A DNA stretch of 64,000 nt from an uncultured Eubacterium sp. (GCA_910586225.1 CAJUIL010000014.1:1-64000), one strand, 5' to 3'. Positions 43,211 to 52,362 are shown, counted from the stretch's first letter. Translations and numbers: made by a program. Notes: generated by a model from the letters alone, not told the origin.

Positions 43211-43612
43211 CTATTTTCCTATTATATACATATACGGAGCTAATTGCAAGTAACAGTTCCAGCCTTTTGCATCCGAAAAAAGACATTTACCATACCCGGC
43301 AAATGTCTCATGCTTTTTCAGCTCGTCAACCATCATATGATACTCTTTTACAATATCCTGCAGATCATATGCGTACACGGTATGCTCCTCTTCTTTCCGA
43401 TTTAAAAGCAGCTTAAATTCCTGATAGGAATCGATCCCCAGCTTTTTCATCAAACGAACGATCGTCGTCCTTGAAACGTGCAGAAAGGACGCTAATTGTG
43501 TGCTGTTCATTTCCTTGACCGACTGCTTGTCTCGAAAAACGGTTGTCAGGATCTCCCGGTCATTTGCCGTCAAAAGATCATACTTATCATTCACAAGTTC
43601 TTCTAAGTTCAT
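43211..43612 (-). pseudogene. RpiR-family regulator lacking its SIS domain
   Basis: 133 residues. The first 80 are a clear RpiR N-terminal HTH (LTANDREILTTVFRDKQSVK, NSTQLASFLHVSRTTIVRLM, KKLGIDSYQEFKLLLNR). Family members are about 250-280 residues with a C-terminal sugar-phosphate-binding SIS domain; here the frame ends soon after KHETFAGYGKCLFSD. The break lies near the IS607-type element, which probably caused the loss. It overlaps the TRIC-family gene by four bases, indicating translational coupling. It might still bind DNA. Confidence 0.65.
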
Positions 43613-44298
43613 TGCTCGCTCCTGTTACTCTGCGCCGCTGCCGGATCATCGCCTCCATGCTTTATCTTCGGAAGGTTCCAGCGGTAATGCGTCGCAAACA
43701 CTCTTACCAGTATAACGACACACACACCTGCCGCCATAGCCGCCAGATCATCCATGACAGGATCCAGACAAACGCATACTGCCGCACCTAGGACGGATGC
43801 ACACGCATAAATATGCTTGGTCAATATATAAGGCTTTTCCTGCGCCATAATATCCCGCAGCAGGCCGCCGCCAACCCCTGTGATCACGCCGACAAAGATC
43901 AGCAAAAAGGTCTGGTCATAGCCGGCATTTTTCGCCGTATTGATACCAGTCACCGTAAATATCCCAAGCCCGACTGTATCAAAAATAAGCATGATCTTAT
44001 TATAAGCTGCTGTAATTTTGTCATTTTTTATCGTTCGCTTTACATAAATGATAAAAAACAGCAGCAGAGAGGTCGTAATTGCCGTTATCGTGTAAACAGG
44101 CTTTTGAAACATCAGCGGAGGTATCACGCCCAAGATCAGGTCACGTATCATACCTCCGCCAACCGACGTCGTAACGCCCAGCACACCTACTCCAAATAGG
44201 TCCATTTCTTTTTGGATCGCAAGCATAGCTCCAGATGAAGCAAACGCGATCGTACCGATGATTTCCATTACAAATATAAAAATATCCAAATAATTCAT
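43609..44298 (-). CDS. TRIC-family (UPF0126/YadS-like) cation channel
   Basis: A 229-residue membrane protein with seven predicted helices in two similar halves. The glycine-rich repeats FGVGVLGVTTSVGGGMIRDL and LLIFVGVITGVGGGLLRDIM are the paired motif of bacterial TRIC-type channels, which conduct monovalent cations as trimers. The C-terminal tail is hydrophilic (RWNLPKIKHGGDDP). It is followed by, and overlaps, the truncated rpiR gene. Confidence 0.9.
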   Translation of the reverse strand: MNYLDIFIFVMEIIGTIAFASSGAMLAIQKEMDLFGVGVLGVTTSVGGGMIRDLILGVIPPLMFQKPVYTITAITTSLLLFFIIYVKRTIKNDKITAAYNKIMLIFDTVGLGIFTVTGINTAKNAGYDQTFLLIFVGVITGVGGGLLRDIMAQEKPYILTKHIYACASVLGAAVCVCLDPVMDDLAAMAAGVCVVILVRVFATHYRWNLPKIKHGGDDPAAAQSNRSEQ

Positions 44299-44331
44299 AA
44301 AGCCCTGCCTTGATGATCACTCTTATTTTTA

Positions 44332-44901
44332 CTAACACCTTTTTGATACTGCCCGAACACACATATGCTCTTTATATTCCTCTCTCTCCCGCCTGTCTTT
44401 TCCTAATTCCCTGATCGGATAATCCCACTCGTCAAAAATAACCACAAACTGATTACCGGTTTCGTAATAGATTTTCGCCAACGATTCTGCTAACGTCTCC
44501 TGACCCGTGATCAGCTGCGGATATTCTGCGCGCAGCTCCTTTAGATTATTTTGTTCGATATATTCGTTCGGGGCTGCGCGTTTTTTATATGCCTCTGTAT
44601 ATTGTGCCTGGATATCCACAAATATCGTATCATATTGATTGAGCGATTCCAAAAACAATGCATCCTTCACACAGGCAAGTGGTTCAAACAAGCTTTTGGA
44701 GTCTGCGCCTTTACTGAAATAGGCAACCAACATATCTGCCGTTACCGACTTTCCAAATCTGCGTGGTCTGCTGTTGCAGACAAATTTCTCGCTATCATCC
44801 AACTCCAGCCGCTTATTGAGAAATGCTGTCTTGTCTACAAAGTATTTGGTTTTTGTAAACCTGGCAAATTTCTCGTTGCCTTTATTTAAAAATCTTCGCA
44901 T
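44332..44901 (-). pseudogene. N-terminal fragment of an AAA-ATPase-like/PDDEXK protein
   Basis: 189 codons of the same family as 13929-15656: KYFVDKTAFLNKRLELDDSE, CNSRPRRFGKSVTADMLVAY (Walker A variant) and QFVVIFDEWDYPIRELGKD (Walker B). The frame ends soon after Walker B, whereas intact proteins are 530-580 residues and end in a nuclease domain. The end joins directly to the region before the TRIC-family gene. It is a truncated copy. Confidence 0.7.
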
Positions 44902-45010
44902 TGCAGTCTCCTTTTGAAAACGGTTTTCTTTATTGTAACCGACGATCGAAGAAAAAGCAAAGTTTTAGAGTAGTCAGTCCGACGAATAGTTTCAGATTTT
45001 TCCAAGATAC

Positions 45011-46378
45011 TTAAAAAAAACTGTCAACACACTTCGCAAGCGCAATACCAATCTGCTCACCGCTGCAATCCTTGTACGCGGTACGATCAATAGAATTGCT
45101 AATAAAAACCGGCTCAAGCAAAACAGCTGGCATGGCCGTCTTGCGCATTTCGTTTACACTGCCTGGTCTTGCACGTTCTACCTTTATAAGCTTTTTCTTA
45201 TATGCATCTACCTGAACGCCCTTTTCCGACGCTATTTTTTCGATCTTCGCCTCCCTGTGCAAAGACAGGCTTTCCATAATCGTATCCAATATCTTACGCG
45301 CGTGCTCGGCATTTGTTGTTGCTGCGTTATACAATATTTCCGTTCCATAATACTTTTCAACATCGACCAATTTTGCATCCAAGCTGTTCGCATGACAGCT
45401 GATAAAATAGTCCGCTCCCCATTCATTCGCTGCTTTAATTCCTGCATTTGCCGCCTGCGCCGCTACATTTTTTCCTCCAAACGTCCTGTCCGCAGAACGA
45501 TAGACATAAATATCATACCCCATTTTATATAACTCTTTTGCCAGCGAAAGCCCGATCTCGTCACTGACTGTTCTTTCAGGCAGCTCTTTATGATAAGCCC
45601 CGGTAAATCCACCTGCTTTTGTAACATCGTGTCCGAGTCGAATAAATATTTTTTTCTTTTTAATAATCTCAATATAATAAAATGGCGCTCTTAGATTTTT
45701 TAAAAATACACCCCATGCTTTATTGACATCCTCATTTGGCGAAATGCTCTGCGGCTTTGCTTCTGGTATCACCATAGGCGTATGCCAGTCCGCCGGTAGC
45801 TGCTCTCGTTCTGTATAACGCGGAATGCCAGCTTCTTCTGCAAATTCCGCAGGCACGTCGAACGATGCTTTTCCATACATAGTGACCAGCTTGCCCACCC
45901 ACTTTCCACGATTCAGCGTATGATCAGCTTCTACTAGATTCCTCACCTTTTTCGCTCCGGTTGCTGCCTTTCCAGGATTCGCGGAACAGCTTTCCTTTAT
46001 CTGTTCTATCCTTACGATCAGATCCATCATATGTCTGTTTTTGATAGAAACCGTTTTTTCTTCTGTCATAAGAAAGTGAGCGATACTTTTCACATCGCCG
46101 ATAACAGGGATCGCCATTGCTGAACTTGTTAGTGCTTGTTTTATTTCCGGCCCATTTAAGCACAATATATCATTTATAATTTCAGCTACGCTAAAGTTCA
46201 ATGGCATTCTCGCGGTCTTAGCCAGCGTTTCACTCTGCTTTTGCTGTCGTGTATCTGCGTTACTTTCACTCGCTGCATTTTCGCCCTTTTTCATTTCCTC
46301 TTTGTTTGGATCCTTTTCCTCTGTATTCCCTGATCTTACCGGTATCCTTTGCCGCTTCTTTTGTTCCACAACGATCAT
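45011..46378 (-). CDS. N-acetylmuramoyl-L-alanine amidase without a signal peptide
   Basis: About 455 residues from the ATG at 46378, chosen because GAAGGGAG lies 6 bases upstream. The C-terminal half is an Amidase_3 domain: FIRLGHDVTKAGGFTGAYHK (first zinc His), ERTVSDEIGLSLAKELYKMG (Glu), DYFISCHANSLDAK (second His) and MPAVLLEPVFISNSIDR (catalytic Glu). The N-terminal 200 residues start hydrophilic (KKRQRIPVRSGNTEEKDPNK) with no signal peptide, then hold a conserved-looking domain (FSVAEIINDILCLNGPEIKQ) I do not recognise. The protein would need another export route, or lysis. Confidence 0.8.
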   Translation of the reverse strand: MIVVEQKKRQRIPVRSGNTEEKDPNKEEMKKGENAASESNADTRQQKQSETLAKTARMPLNFSVAEIINDILCLNGPEIKQALTSSAMAIPVIGDVKSIAHFLMTEEKTVSIKNRHMMDLIVRIEQIKESCSANPGKAATGAKKVRNLVEADHTLNRGKWVGKLVTMYGKASFDVPAEFAEEAGIPRYTEREQLPADWHTPMVIPEAKPQSISPNEDVNKAWGVFLKNLRAPFYYIEIIKKKKIFIRLGHDVTKAGGFTGAYHKELPERTVSDEIGLSLAKELYKMGYDIYVYRSADRTFGGKNVAAQAANAGIKAANEWGADYFISCHANSLDAKLVDVEKYYGTEILYNAATTNAEHARKILDTIMESLSLHREAKIEKIASEKGVQVDAYKKKLIKVERARPGSVNEMRKTAMPAVLLEPVFISNSIDRTAYKDCSGEQIGIALAKCVDSFF

Positions 46379-46504
46379 ACATAGCTCCCTTCTCATCCTA
46401 TTGTCCGCAATATTCCCGCACATAAAAGCAAATGATATATGTAAGCATACCATATGATCCTAAAAAAATCTATTTTTTCCGAAACAAATCTGCACCGCAG
46501 GCTG

Positions 46505-48157
46505 CTATGCAAGAGGCTTTTCGATGATCTTTTGAATATATCCATTTTCAATCGTAAAGAAAAACGGCATTCTAGGTTCTGCATTCTGATAGCTTTCTAT
46601 GTATTTTTGAAATTCCGCTATATCCATTGTCGTATACTCCTGCGGGCAATCTCCTTTTGTAAAATCAATATGCCAGTCCATAAATGTAAAGACTGTGTCT
46701 GCATTGCATTTCCATGTTGTTAGCTCCTTGCTTGGATTAAATATATAATATCCATCCGGCATATCCGCTTCTGTCAGTTCTAATTCTGTTATTCTATCTG
46801 TATCAACCGCTTCGATAAATTCTACCGTATCGACTGTAATACTATCAGCTGAAACCTCCTTTATAAGCGCTGCCACAGTCTCTTCATTTTTTACGCTTTG
46901 ATTTACCGTCTTTCGTATATCTTTTTCCGGTTGTTCCATGCTGTCCCGCGGATCGAATTGTATCCATTTTCCATTCAGATCGACGGCAATGCCAGCACCG
47001 TTCCATACAATTTCCGCGCCGATATTTCCAAAGTTGGATTGCAGCTCCTCAGCCGGTTCTTTCGCTCTGCTGACAACAGATCGGATTGCTCCGATAGGAA
47101 GCGTCATAGCTTCTGTTCCCTCAGCCACCATTTCGGAGACATCCTGATTCGTCGTCACAAATAACCTGCCGGAAACAAATACCATTTGCTGATTTTTCAT
47201 TGAAGTTACAAACAACACCATAACGGCCAATACCAATGCCATACTGCTGATCGTTAAGCCGATCGTCGCTTTCTTCGTTTTCATAATCGACCTTATTCTT
47301 TTTTCGATAGCATTTTCGCTAAAGCTGTTGCAAAGCGGGAATAAACCGCTCTGCTTTGCCTCCATGTCAATGAGCACTCGTGCGTATTCCGATTTTGACC
47401 CTTCGCCGAGCTGCCGCACCACACCTTCATCGCAAGCCAGTTCGATATCAAGATTAAAAAGAATATACATAACCCAGACCAAAGGATTAAACCAGTGCAT
47501 ACACAAAGCAGCTGTTACAAACAGCTTTGCAATGGCATCAAAACGATAAATATGCACATACTCATGTAAAAAAATATATTGCAGCTGGCTTTCATTGTCC
47601 CAGCTTATTTTTTTCGGCATTAAAATGACCGGTCGAAAAATACCATAAGTCAACGGAGCAGAAATGCGGTCAGATTGTCTTATTGAAATTGAACGCTTTA
47701 AGGGCCATTGCTTTAGCCACTGTCCTGCATATTCATTTTGAACCGGCAGAGAAGTCTGAAATTCTTTAAAACAACGCCAGTAAGACACGGCGAAAAATGC
47801 CGTAAAAAGTATCATTCCAATCAGCCAGACCATATGCCAGACCGACACAGGCAGCGAGGCTTCTGTCACTAATTGCCCTGTTCTTTGCTCTGTAAGAATC
47901 TGTTCTTGCTGTAGCGTAGCAGGCATAAGATTTCCCACTCCTGTTCCAGAAAAAATAGACGTGGAACGATCATTACTCATAAGTGTATACACACTGAATA
48001 TAGATGGAATAGAAAAAGGAATGAGCAGCCTTAATAACACGATCTCCCACAAAATCAGAAATGTCTTTTTGGGCAGTCGATGAATTGCCGCTACCCGCAG
48101 TATTATGATCACGATAATAAGGATTGCTCCTGAAAAACTCATTTGTAATAAACTCAT
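46505..48157 (-). CDS. M56-family (BlaR1/MecR1-like) membrane peptidase
   Basis: About 550 residues from the ATG at 48157 (GAGGTGG upstream). It has three or four N-terminal membrane helices and the zinc motif IFLHEYVHIYRFDAIAKL of M56 peptidases, with ELACDEGVV downstream. After a membrane helix (TIGLTISSMALVLAVMVLFV) the extracellular part (about 300-550) is not a beta-lactam-sensor fold that I can recognise. In related systems the protease cleaves a BlaI-type repressor; here no intact blaI is present although a blaI-like operator remains upstream. Confidence 0.85.
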   Translation of the reverse strand: MSLLQMSFSGAILIIVIIILRVAAIHRLPKKTFLILWEIVLLRLLIPFSIPSIFSVYTLMSNDRSTSIFSGTGVGNLMPATLQQEQILTEQRTGQLVTEASLPVSVWHMVWLIGMILFTAFFAVSYWRCFKEFQTSLPVQNEYAGQWLKQWPLKRSISIRQSDRISAPLTYGIFRPVILMPKKISWDNESQLQYIFLHEYVHIYRFDAIAKLFVTAALCMHWFNPLVWVMYILFNLDIELACDEGVVRQLGEGSKSEYARVLIDMEAKQSGLFPLCNSFSENAIEKRIRSIMKTKKATIGLTISSMALVLAVMVLFVTSMKNQQMVFVSGRLFVTTNQDVSEMVAEGTEAMTLPIGAIRSVVSRAKEPAEELQSNFGNIGAEIVWNGAGIAVDLNGKWIQFDPRDSMEQPEKDIRKTVNQSVKNEETVAALIKEVSADSITVDTVEFIEAVDTDRITELELTEADMPDGYYIFNPSKELTTWKCNADTVFTFMDWHIDFTKGDCPQEYTTMDIAEFQKYIESYQNAEPRMPFFFTIENGYIQKIIEKPLA

Positions 48158-48176
48158 ACATACCACCTCAACTCTT

Positions 48177-48272
48177 TCATAAAAACATTCTCGGCCCATA
48201 CATTACTTTAATTCCAGACAATATCCCTGTCCTTTCACACGAAGCCAACGTCTTTTCTACTTTTTTATCCAT
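48177..48272 (-). pseudogene. Remnant of a deleted regulator gene upstream of the M56 peptidase
   Basis: An ATG at 48272, with AAGGAG upstream and directly behind a strong operator, opens 31 codons (MDKKVEKTLASCERTG ...). In another frame the same DNA reads KRRWLRVKGQGYCLELK-stop, resembling the C-terminal strand of an OmpR-type response regulator. The piece therefore looks like a start region fused to the tail of a regulator by a large deletion. Confidence 0.35.
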
Positions 48273-48289
48273 ATTTTATGCTCCTTCTT

Positions 48290-48336
48290 GATAAGACTAT
48301 AGTAGTCCCTTTTGTATAGACTACTACAATCTTATC
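48290..48336. promoter_or_regulatory. Dyad operator upstream of the M56 gene
   Basis: GATAAGACTATAGTAGTC and the inverted GACTACTACAATCTTATC (16 of 18 matches) are separated by 11 bases that contain TATACA. The inner GTAGTC/GACTAC is similar to the TACTACA-type half-sites bound by BlaI/MecI repressors. It should control transcription toward the M56 gene. Confidence 0.65.
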
Positions 48337-48358
48337 AAAAAGTCAATAAAAAAAGACT

Positions 48359-48396
48359 GAAAAAAGCACTGCATACTCTCTTCTGCAATGCTTTTT
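48359..48396 (-). terminator. Terminator after the 48422-49048 gene
   Basis: On the minus strand AAAAGCATTGCA pairs with TGCAGTGCTTTT and is followed by more T. It separates the unrecognised gene from the M56 operon. Confidence 0.8.
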
Positions 48397-48421
48397 CGTA
48401 TCATTTCAAGTAACAACAACT

Positions 48422-49048
48422 TTAATATTGAAACTCAGTTGTATCAATCACTTCCCATGTTTTATCAGAAATCTTAAATGCCAGCTCATCAAGCTTGTCT
48501 ACCGGCACATAAAGGATACCTGTGATCAGCTCTTCATAAAATTTGGCCACCAGCGGCATTGCAGCTCCGTCCTCAAACTTTAGGAGCGCTTTGCCAAGTG
48601 CAGCTATTATAAATGGCGGATAACCGATCGCTTTGCAGATTTCTTTCATATCTTTGGATTTTATCGCTTTCATTACTGTATCATGCGCAACAATCCTTGC
48701 CTTTTCCCATCCATTATTAAGATTGTCTTGCATAGCCTTCATAAACGTGCTATGTTTGAGTCCGGCTAAATAAGTTGACCGAAACGTCATATCACTCGGA
48801 TAACAGATACATGGGATACGTCTACAGATCCCATTCCCCGGCGCTTTTGCAAACTGCTTACGCCAATCGTCAAACAACTTATGAAAATCCGTATGCTGCC
48901 AGGATTGGATCGGACAGCACGTATAATCAGGCGCAGCGTCATACTCAGCCGCTTTTTCAGGCAGCATCGCCACCTGTTTGACTATAAAATTTTGTTTCTG
49001 ATAAATAATTTTACCATATGGTCTCCAGTCATTCGTCTCAACTCTCAT
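48422..49048 (-). CDS. Unrecognised 208-residue protein
   Basis: I do not recognise a family. The protein is soluble, with no signal peptide or membrane helix, and is rich in Trp, Tyr and Cys in the first half (VETNDWRPYGKIIYQKQNFI, DYTCCPIQSWQHTDFHKLF, ICRRIPCICYPSD). The second half is helical (NLNNGWEKARIVAHDTVMKA, LITGILYVPVDKLDELAFKI). It has its own terminator. The upstream DNA is decayed. The residue make-up and uniform frame support a real gene. Confidence 0.6.
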   Translation of the reverse strand: MRVETNDWRPYGKIIYQKQNFIVKQVAMLPEKAAEYDAAPDYTCCPIQSWQHTDFHKLFDDWRKQFAKAPGNGICRRIPCICYPSDMTFRSTYLAGLKHSTFMKAMQDNLNNGWEKARIVAHDTVMKAIKSKDMKEICKAIGYPPFIIAALGKALLKFEDGAAMPLVAKFYEELITGILYVPVDKLDELAFKISDKTWEVIDTTEFQY

Positions 49049-49149
49049 TTTATATCCTCCGTCGATTTAAAATAAACGCACTCTTATATTTATCGACAGA
49101 AATTGAAAAAAAAGAAACCATCACTTCTGTATTTCCATTCGAACGAGCC

Positions 49150-49411
49150 AAATATCATTTACAAACAGCTCACCTTCAAAAAATACCCGCTGGATGGCAG
49201 AAATGGCTGCCAGTGTGAAACACCATGCAGCAACAGCGCTTATGGCAGGACTGTACACACAAGGGCCTCTGATGATCCAATGCTGGTTACTGACCCGCCG
49301 CGCGGGAGTAGTGAGTGGGAAACGGAATACGCCAAAAGGACTTCCGTAGAGCGGTCCAACAAGCGCGAAAAATTTCCCGCCTGCAAGTGTTATAATAATA
49401 AGTGCAGATGA
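49150..49411 (+). pseudogene. C-terminal fragment of a DDE transposase
   Basis: One plus-strand frame reads KKYPLDGRNGCQCETPCSNS, AYGRTVHTRASDDPMLVTDP and RGSSEWETEYAKRTSVERSN before KREK. The YxKRTSVERSNKREK box and the preceding YGRTVHT segment are typical of one DDE transposase group (IS1182-like in general layout). The frame passes into a non-coding repeat straight after KREK, and the first two thirds of the protein are absent. Confidence 0.65.
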
Positions 49412-49497
49412 TGTATGTTGTATCTGGCATGGTTGATATACGCTTTGCATTCTGACAGCGGTGTTACGATTACTGCTGCCATTTGATATTTCAATTT
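49378..49497. repeat. Diverged repeat, copy A
   Basis: Shares about 70-80 percent by eye with 50051-50163, including TGTTATAATA, TATGTTGTATCTGG and a GCAG/CTGC core. It begins where the transposase fragment ends and stops at the toxin gene's end. Confidence 0.5.
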
Positions 49498-49827
49498 AAC
49501 TGTTAATAATTGTACAAACTTTGTCCATGCATTCCGATAGTTTTTCGTCACTCAAATGACCGATTCGATATAAGATGATTTTTCGGTCTAACGTAAATAT
49601 TTTGTTTGGACGGATGTTACTGTCCAGATGGAGTGAGCCGGATACGAGATCTGCTTCTGCAAGGGGTATTCGTATGTGTCGTTGACATTCTTGGACGTGA
49701 TCTGCAGCATGATATAGTCGTCGCCCGTTATGCCAGAAAGTATGAGGGCGGGGCGCCTTTTTGCAGAGCTTAGATCCGTGAATGGGAATGGAAGCACGAT
49801 GACATCGCCTTTTATAAATGTTTCCAT
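49496..49827 (-). pseudogene. PemK/MazF-family toxin with a frameshift
   Basis: The first frame reads GDVIVLPFPFTDLSSAKRRP, ALILSGITGDDYIMLQITSK and TYEYPLQKQI; the second continues ADLVSGSLHLDSNIRPNKIF, TLDRKIILYRIGHLSDEKLS and stops at 49496. Restoring one base near 49665 (reading LQKADLVSGS) gives a normal toxin of about 110 residues. Members cut mRNA. The start overlaps the antitoxin gene by 16 bases, the usual layout. As written, the toxin lacks its C-terminal third and is probably inactive, unless this is a sequencing error. Confidence 0.75.
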
Positions 49828-50000
49828 GCATCGTCCTCCTCTTTCCGCAGCCAGTCTTTGGCAAGACTTGGCTCGCTTAAGAATGCGTTGTTAATATCTG
49901 TTTCTTCATGCAGGATGAATTTTACAAAGGCAAGGATGATATCCAGTTTGCTTTCGGGTACATCTGCGATCAGATGTTCAAGTAATTGTTGTTTTGACAT
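49812..50000 (-). CDS. Antitoxin of the PemK/MazF module
   Basis: A 62-residue acidic protein (KLDIILAFVKFILHEETDIN, SEPSLAKDWLRKEEDDAWKH) placed directly upstream of, and overlapping by 16 bases, the toxin reading frame. Its C-terminus has the SLAKDWLRKEEDxAW pattern of antitoxins paired with PemK-like toxins. It should neutralise the toxin and autoregulate the pair. With the toxin frameshifted it may persist without selection. Confidence 0.75.
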   Translation of the reverse strand: MSKQQLLEHLIADVPESKLDIILAFVKFILHEETDINNAFLSEPSLAKDWLRKEEDDAWKHL

Positions 50001-50050
50001 TTTCTATAATCCTTTCTTTTATTTTTGTATTTAAACTTTTTCTCTCAATT

Positions 50051-50163
50051 TCCTGCCGGCAGATGTTATAATACAGATGCAGGCGGTATGTTGTATCTGG
50101 TATGATGTAAAGTTTGCAAGGCGGCAACAGTGTTCCTGGCACTGCTGCATTTTCTATTTCTAT
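50051..50163. repeat. Diverged repeat, copy B
   Basis: Matches copy A at 49378-49497. A second short match lies further out: TTATATTTATCG(A/G)CAGAAATT occurs at 49082-49102 and 50269-50292. The toxin-antitoxin pair is thus framed by repeated DNA. No gene is supported in 50001-50335. Confidence 0.5.
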
Positions 50164-50335
50164 ATGAAACATCGGGTAGAAGATACCCCTTACAGAGTAT
50201 CAGCCCCCACAATACGTTACCGCATATCACCCAAGACTCGCTACGGATGGATAAAAGTTGTAAAGTCGTGTTATATTTATCGGCAGAAATTAAAAAAAGA
50301 TAATCTAATATATTGACCCATAAACAGCGCAGCAC

Positions 50336-51034
50336 TTAAAAAATCTGCTTAACTGCATACACCCCCTGCATTTTTTCAAGATAATAGACAACCTGCGCAT
50401 TACTGCGATCCTCCGGGAGCCTTAAGGAAATGACCGCGTTGTATACCCCGCCGTCCTTTGGCTCGTTCAAGATCACATTGCCGACTTTCAGCCCGAACGC
50501 CTCCGCAGCAGAACGGATTTCCTGGAGTTTTACCACATCATGGAACTCGACATAGACGCGCATCCACATATCATTGTGTGTAAAATGGTCGGAAATACCG
50601 CGAAACTTCGTCACAACAATATAAACCGCTCCCGTAGCAAGAATACCGCCCACATAAAACCCAATCCCAATCGCAAGGCCGATACACGCGGCAGCCCACA
50701 AGCCTGCCGCTGTCGTCAGCCCTCGGATCTTTGTATTGCCTTCAATAATAATGCTGCCCGCTCCCAAAAACCCGATCCCGCTGACGACCTGGGCGCCCAG
50801 CCTGGCCGGATCTCCGGTATGAAACTCCTCATACATATATTCTCCTGTCAGCATCACAAGCGCCGCGCTCATGCACACCAGCGAATAGGTGCGCATCCCA
50901 GCCGAACGGTTTGCCTTGCCCCGTTCGATGCCCAGGATTCCCCCACATAAAATGGAAAGGGAGAGCCGCAGGATACCGGAAAAAATACGCATATTTTCAG
51001 CTTCACTGATCAAATTTAAAAACCACTGTCCCAT
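50336..51034 (-). CDS. MgtC/SapB-family membrane protein
   Basis: A 232-residue protein with four or five N-terminal membrane helices and the MgtC signature (LSLSILCGGILGIERGKANR, GAQVVSGIGFLGAGSIIIEG, GLTTAAGLWAAACIGLAIGI). A C-terminal ACT-like domain follows (WMRVYVEFHDVVKLQEIRSA). The family modulates membrane functions and magnesium or acid survival. The start codon is preceded by an unusual run of nine G where the ribosome binding site should be, so expression might vary with slippage in that run. Confidence 0.9.
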   Translation of the reverse strand: MGQWFLNLISEAENMRIFSGILRLSLSILCGGILGIERGKANRSAGMRTYSLVCMSAALVMLTGEYMYEEFHTGDPARLGAQVVSGIGFLGAGSIIIEGNTKIRGLTTAAGLWAAACIGLAIGIGFYVGGILATGAVYIVVTKFRGISDHFTHNDMWMRVYVEFHDVVKLQEIRSAAEAFGLKVGNVILNEPKDGGVYNAVISLRLPEDRSNAQVVYYLEKMQGVYAVKQIF

Positions 51035-51066
51035 GCGGACGCCCCCCCCCTTTCCAATCTGAAAGT

Positions 51067-52359
51067 TTAGTTTCTTGCTACCCGTCTTTCCAGCCGCCTC
51101 TGCTTTATTTTCTTGATCTTGTCCATACCGCTGCCCTGTCCGAAATACAAAGCGACGGAAGATAAGATCATCAAAACGACTGTATAGACAAAACTCATCG
51201 CCCTGGCATCCACAGATGCGGATTCATCGGACGCTGCTTTGATCACAACCGACATGACCATCGGGAAGATTACCGGAAGGATCACCTTGCGCATCGTAGT
51301 AAACGCGCCTGCACCCATGCATTTTGCTGCTTCCTCCAAGTCGCCGTCCAGCGAGAAGAACGCCGCTTTGATCATCCGGCAGGAAAACGGCAGTTTAATC
51401 ACCGTATAGCCAATCAATAAGATCACGGTCGTTCCTACAAGCACTTTGTTGAAGATCAGCGGATTTTTATCGCCATAAGCTACAGTAAGTCCTAACGCGA
51501 TCAATGTGCTCGGCAAAAGCCATGGAATCAGCACGCCGTATTCAAACAATACATTCAGCTTGTTTTTGGACTTCTGTACAAACCGGACGCAGATCACCGA
51601 GACTGCCGCCCTTTTCGATTTTACTGAAAACAGACAGCACCCCGCCGATAATGACCGGAGCCGCCATAGCGCCATATCCAGCTCTTGGTAAATACGCTCG
51701 CCATCCTTTTCCATCCACGCCATATCAATACGCACAAGGTCGAAAACCGTTTCCTGTCCCGCCTGCATCTTCGATACCATTCTGCGCAGCTCATCATAAG
51801 GCACTTCAATAACCTTGACATCAATGCCGGACTGCTTTTTAAACAGCGGCAGAAGCCTTCGAATCGCTTTGCTTGTCGCATTTTTGACCGATAACAGGCG
51901 CAAGGTTTCTTTTGCCATATGCAGGCTGTCAACATCTTCATCAGACCTTGCAATTACCGCATCAAACGAATCTGCCGCATACAGCACGTCAAACGCCCTG
52001 TTAAATTTCATAGGATCCGTTGCTGCGAAAACCTCAAAATAGCAGCCTTCACTCTCAAACACTTCCGATACCGCTTCTATAAACCTTTTGTCATCTGTAA
52101 AGCTAACATCCTCGCATAATACCGCGATATTTTTGTTCCCATCCCGCACGCATTTTTCCGCGATCTCCTTGCCTGCCCTCGCATAGTCAAACGTCGCAAA
52201 CACAGAATGCTTCGGAAATCCCTTCACATATCTGTCCAGCATCATGATCCGCGTCCCTTCCGGAACCGACGCCTTATTTTTCAACAGCGAGCTTACAAGG
52301 ATCACCGCTGTCGGATTACGGGAAAGCGCCTTGCTTAACAGCCTATATCTGTTACTCAT
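51067..52359 (-). pseudogene. Chimeric ABC-locus pseudogene made of several gene pieces
   Basis: One 430-codon frame joins unrelated parts. Residues about 1-150 are a LacI/periplasmic-binding-type domain without its HTH (RNPTAVILVSSLLKNKASVP ...). About 155-220 are part of an ABC solute-binding protein (LPLFKKQSGIDVKVIEVPYD). About 265-400 are the second half of an iron-type ABC permease (LPSTLIALGLTVAYGDKN, SLDGDLEEAAKCMGAGAF, then DARAMSFVYTVVLMILSSVA). The permease also lacks a piece inside (after FPMVMSVV). In-frame deletions have fused a regulator, a binding protein and a permease. No function is expected. Confidence 0.75.
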
Positions 52360-52362
52360 TGT

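Noticed and set aside
43859..44199. Plus-strand frames opposite the TRIC-family gene
   Set aside because: They mirror the glycine-rich membrane repeats and lack start signals.
49121..49450. Minus-strand frame of 109 codons
   Set aside because: The plus strand carries recognisable transposase sequence here, so this is its shadow.
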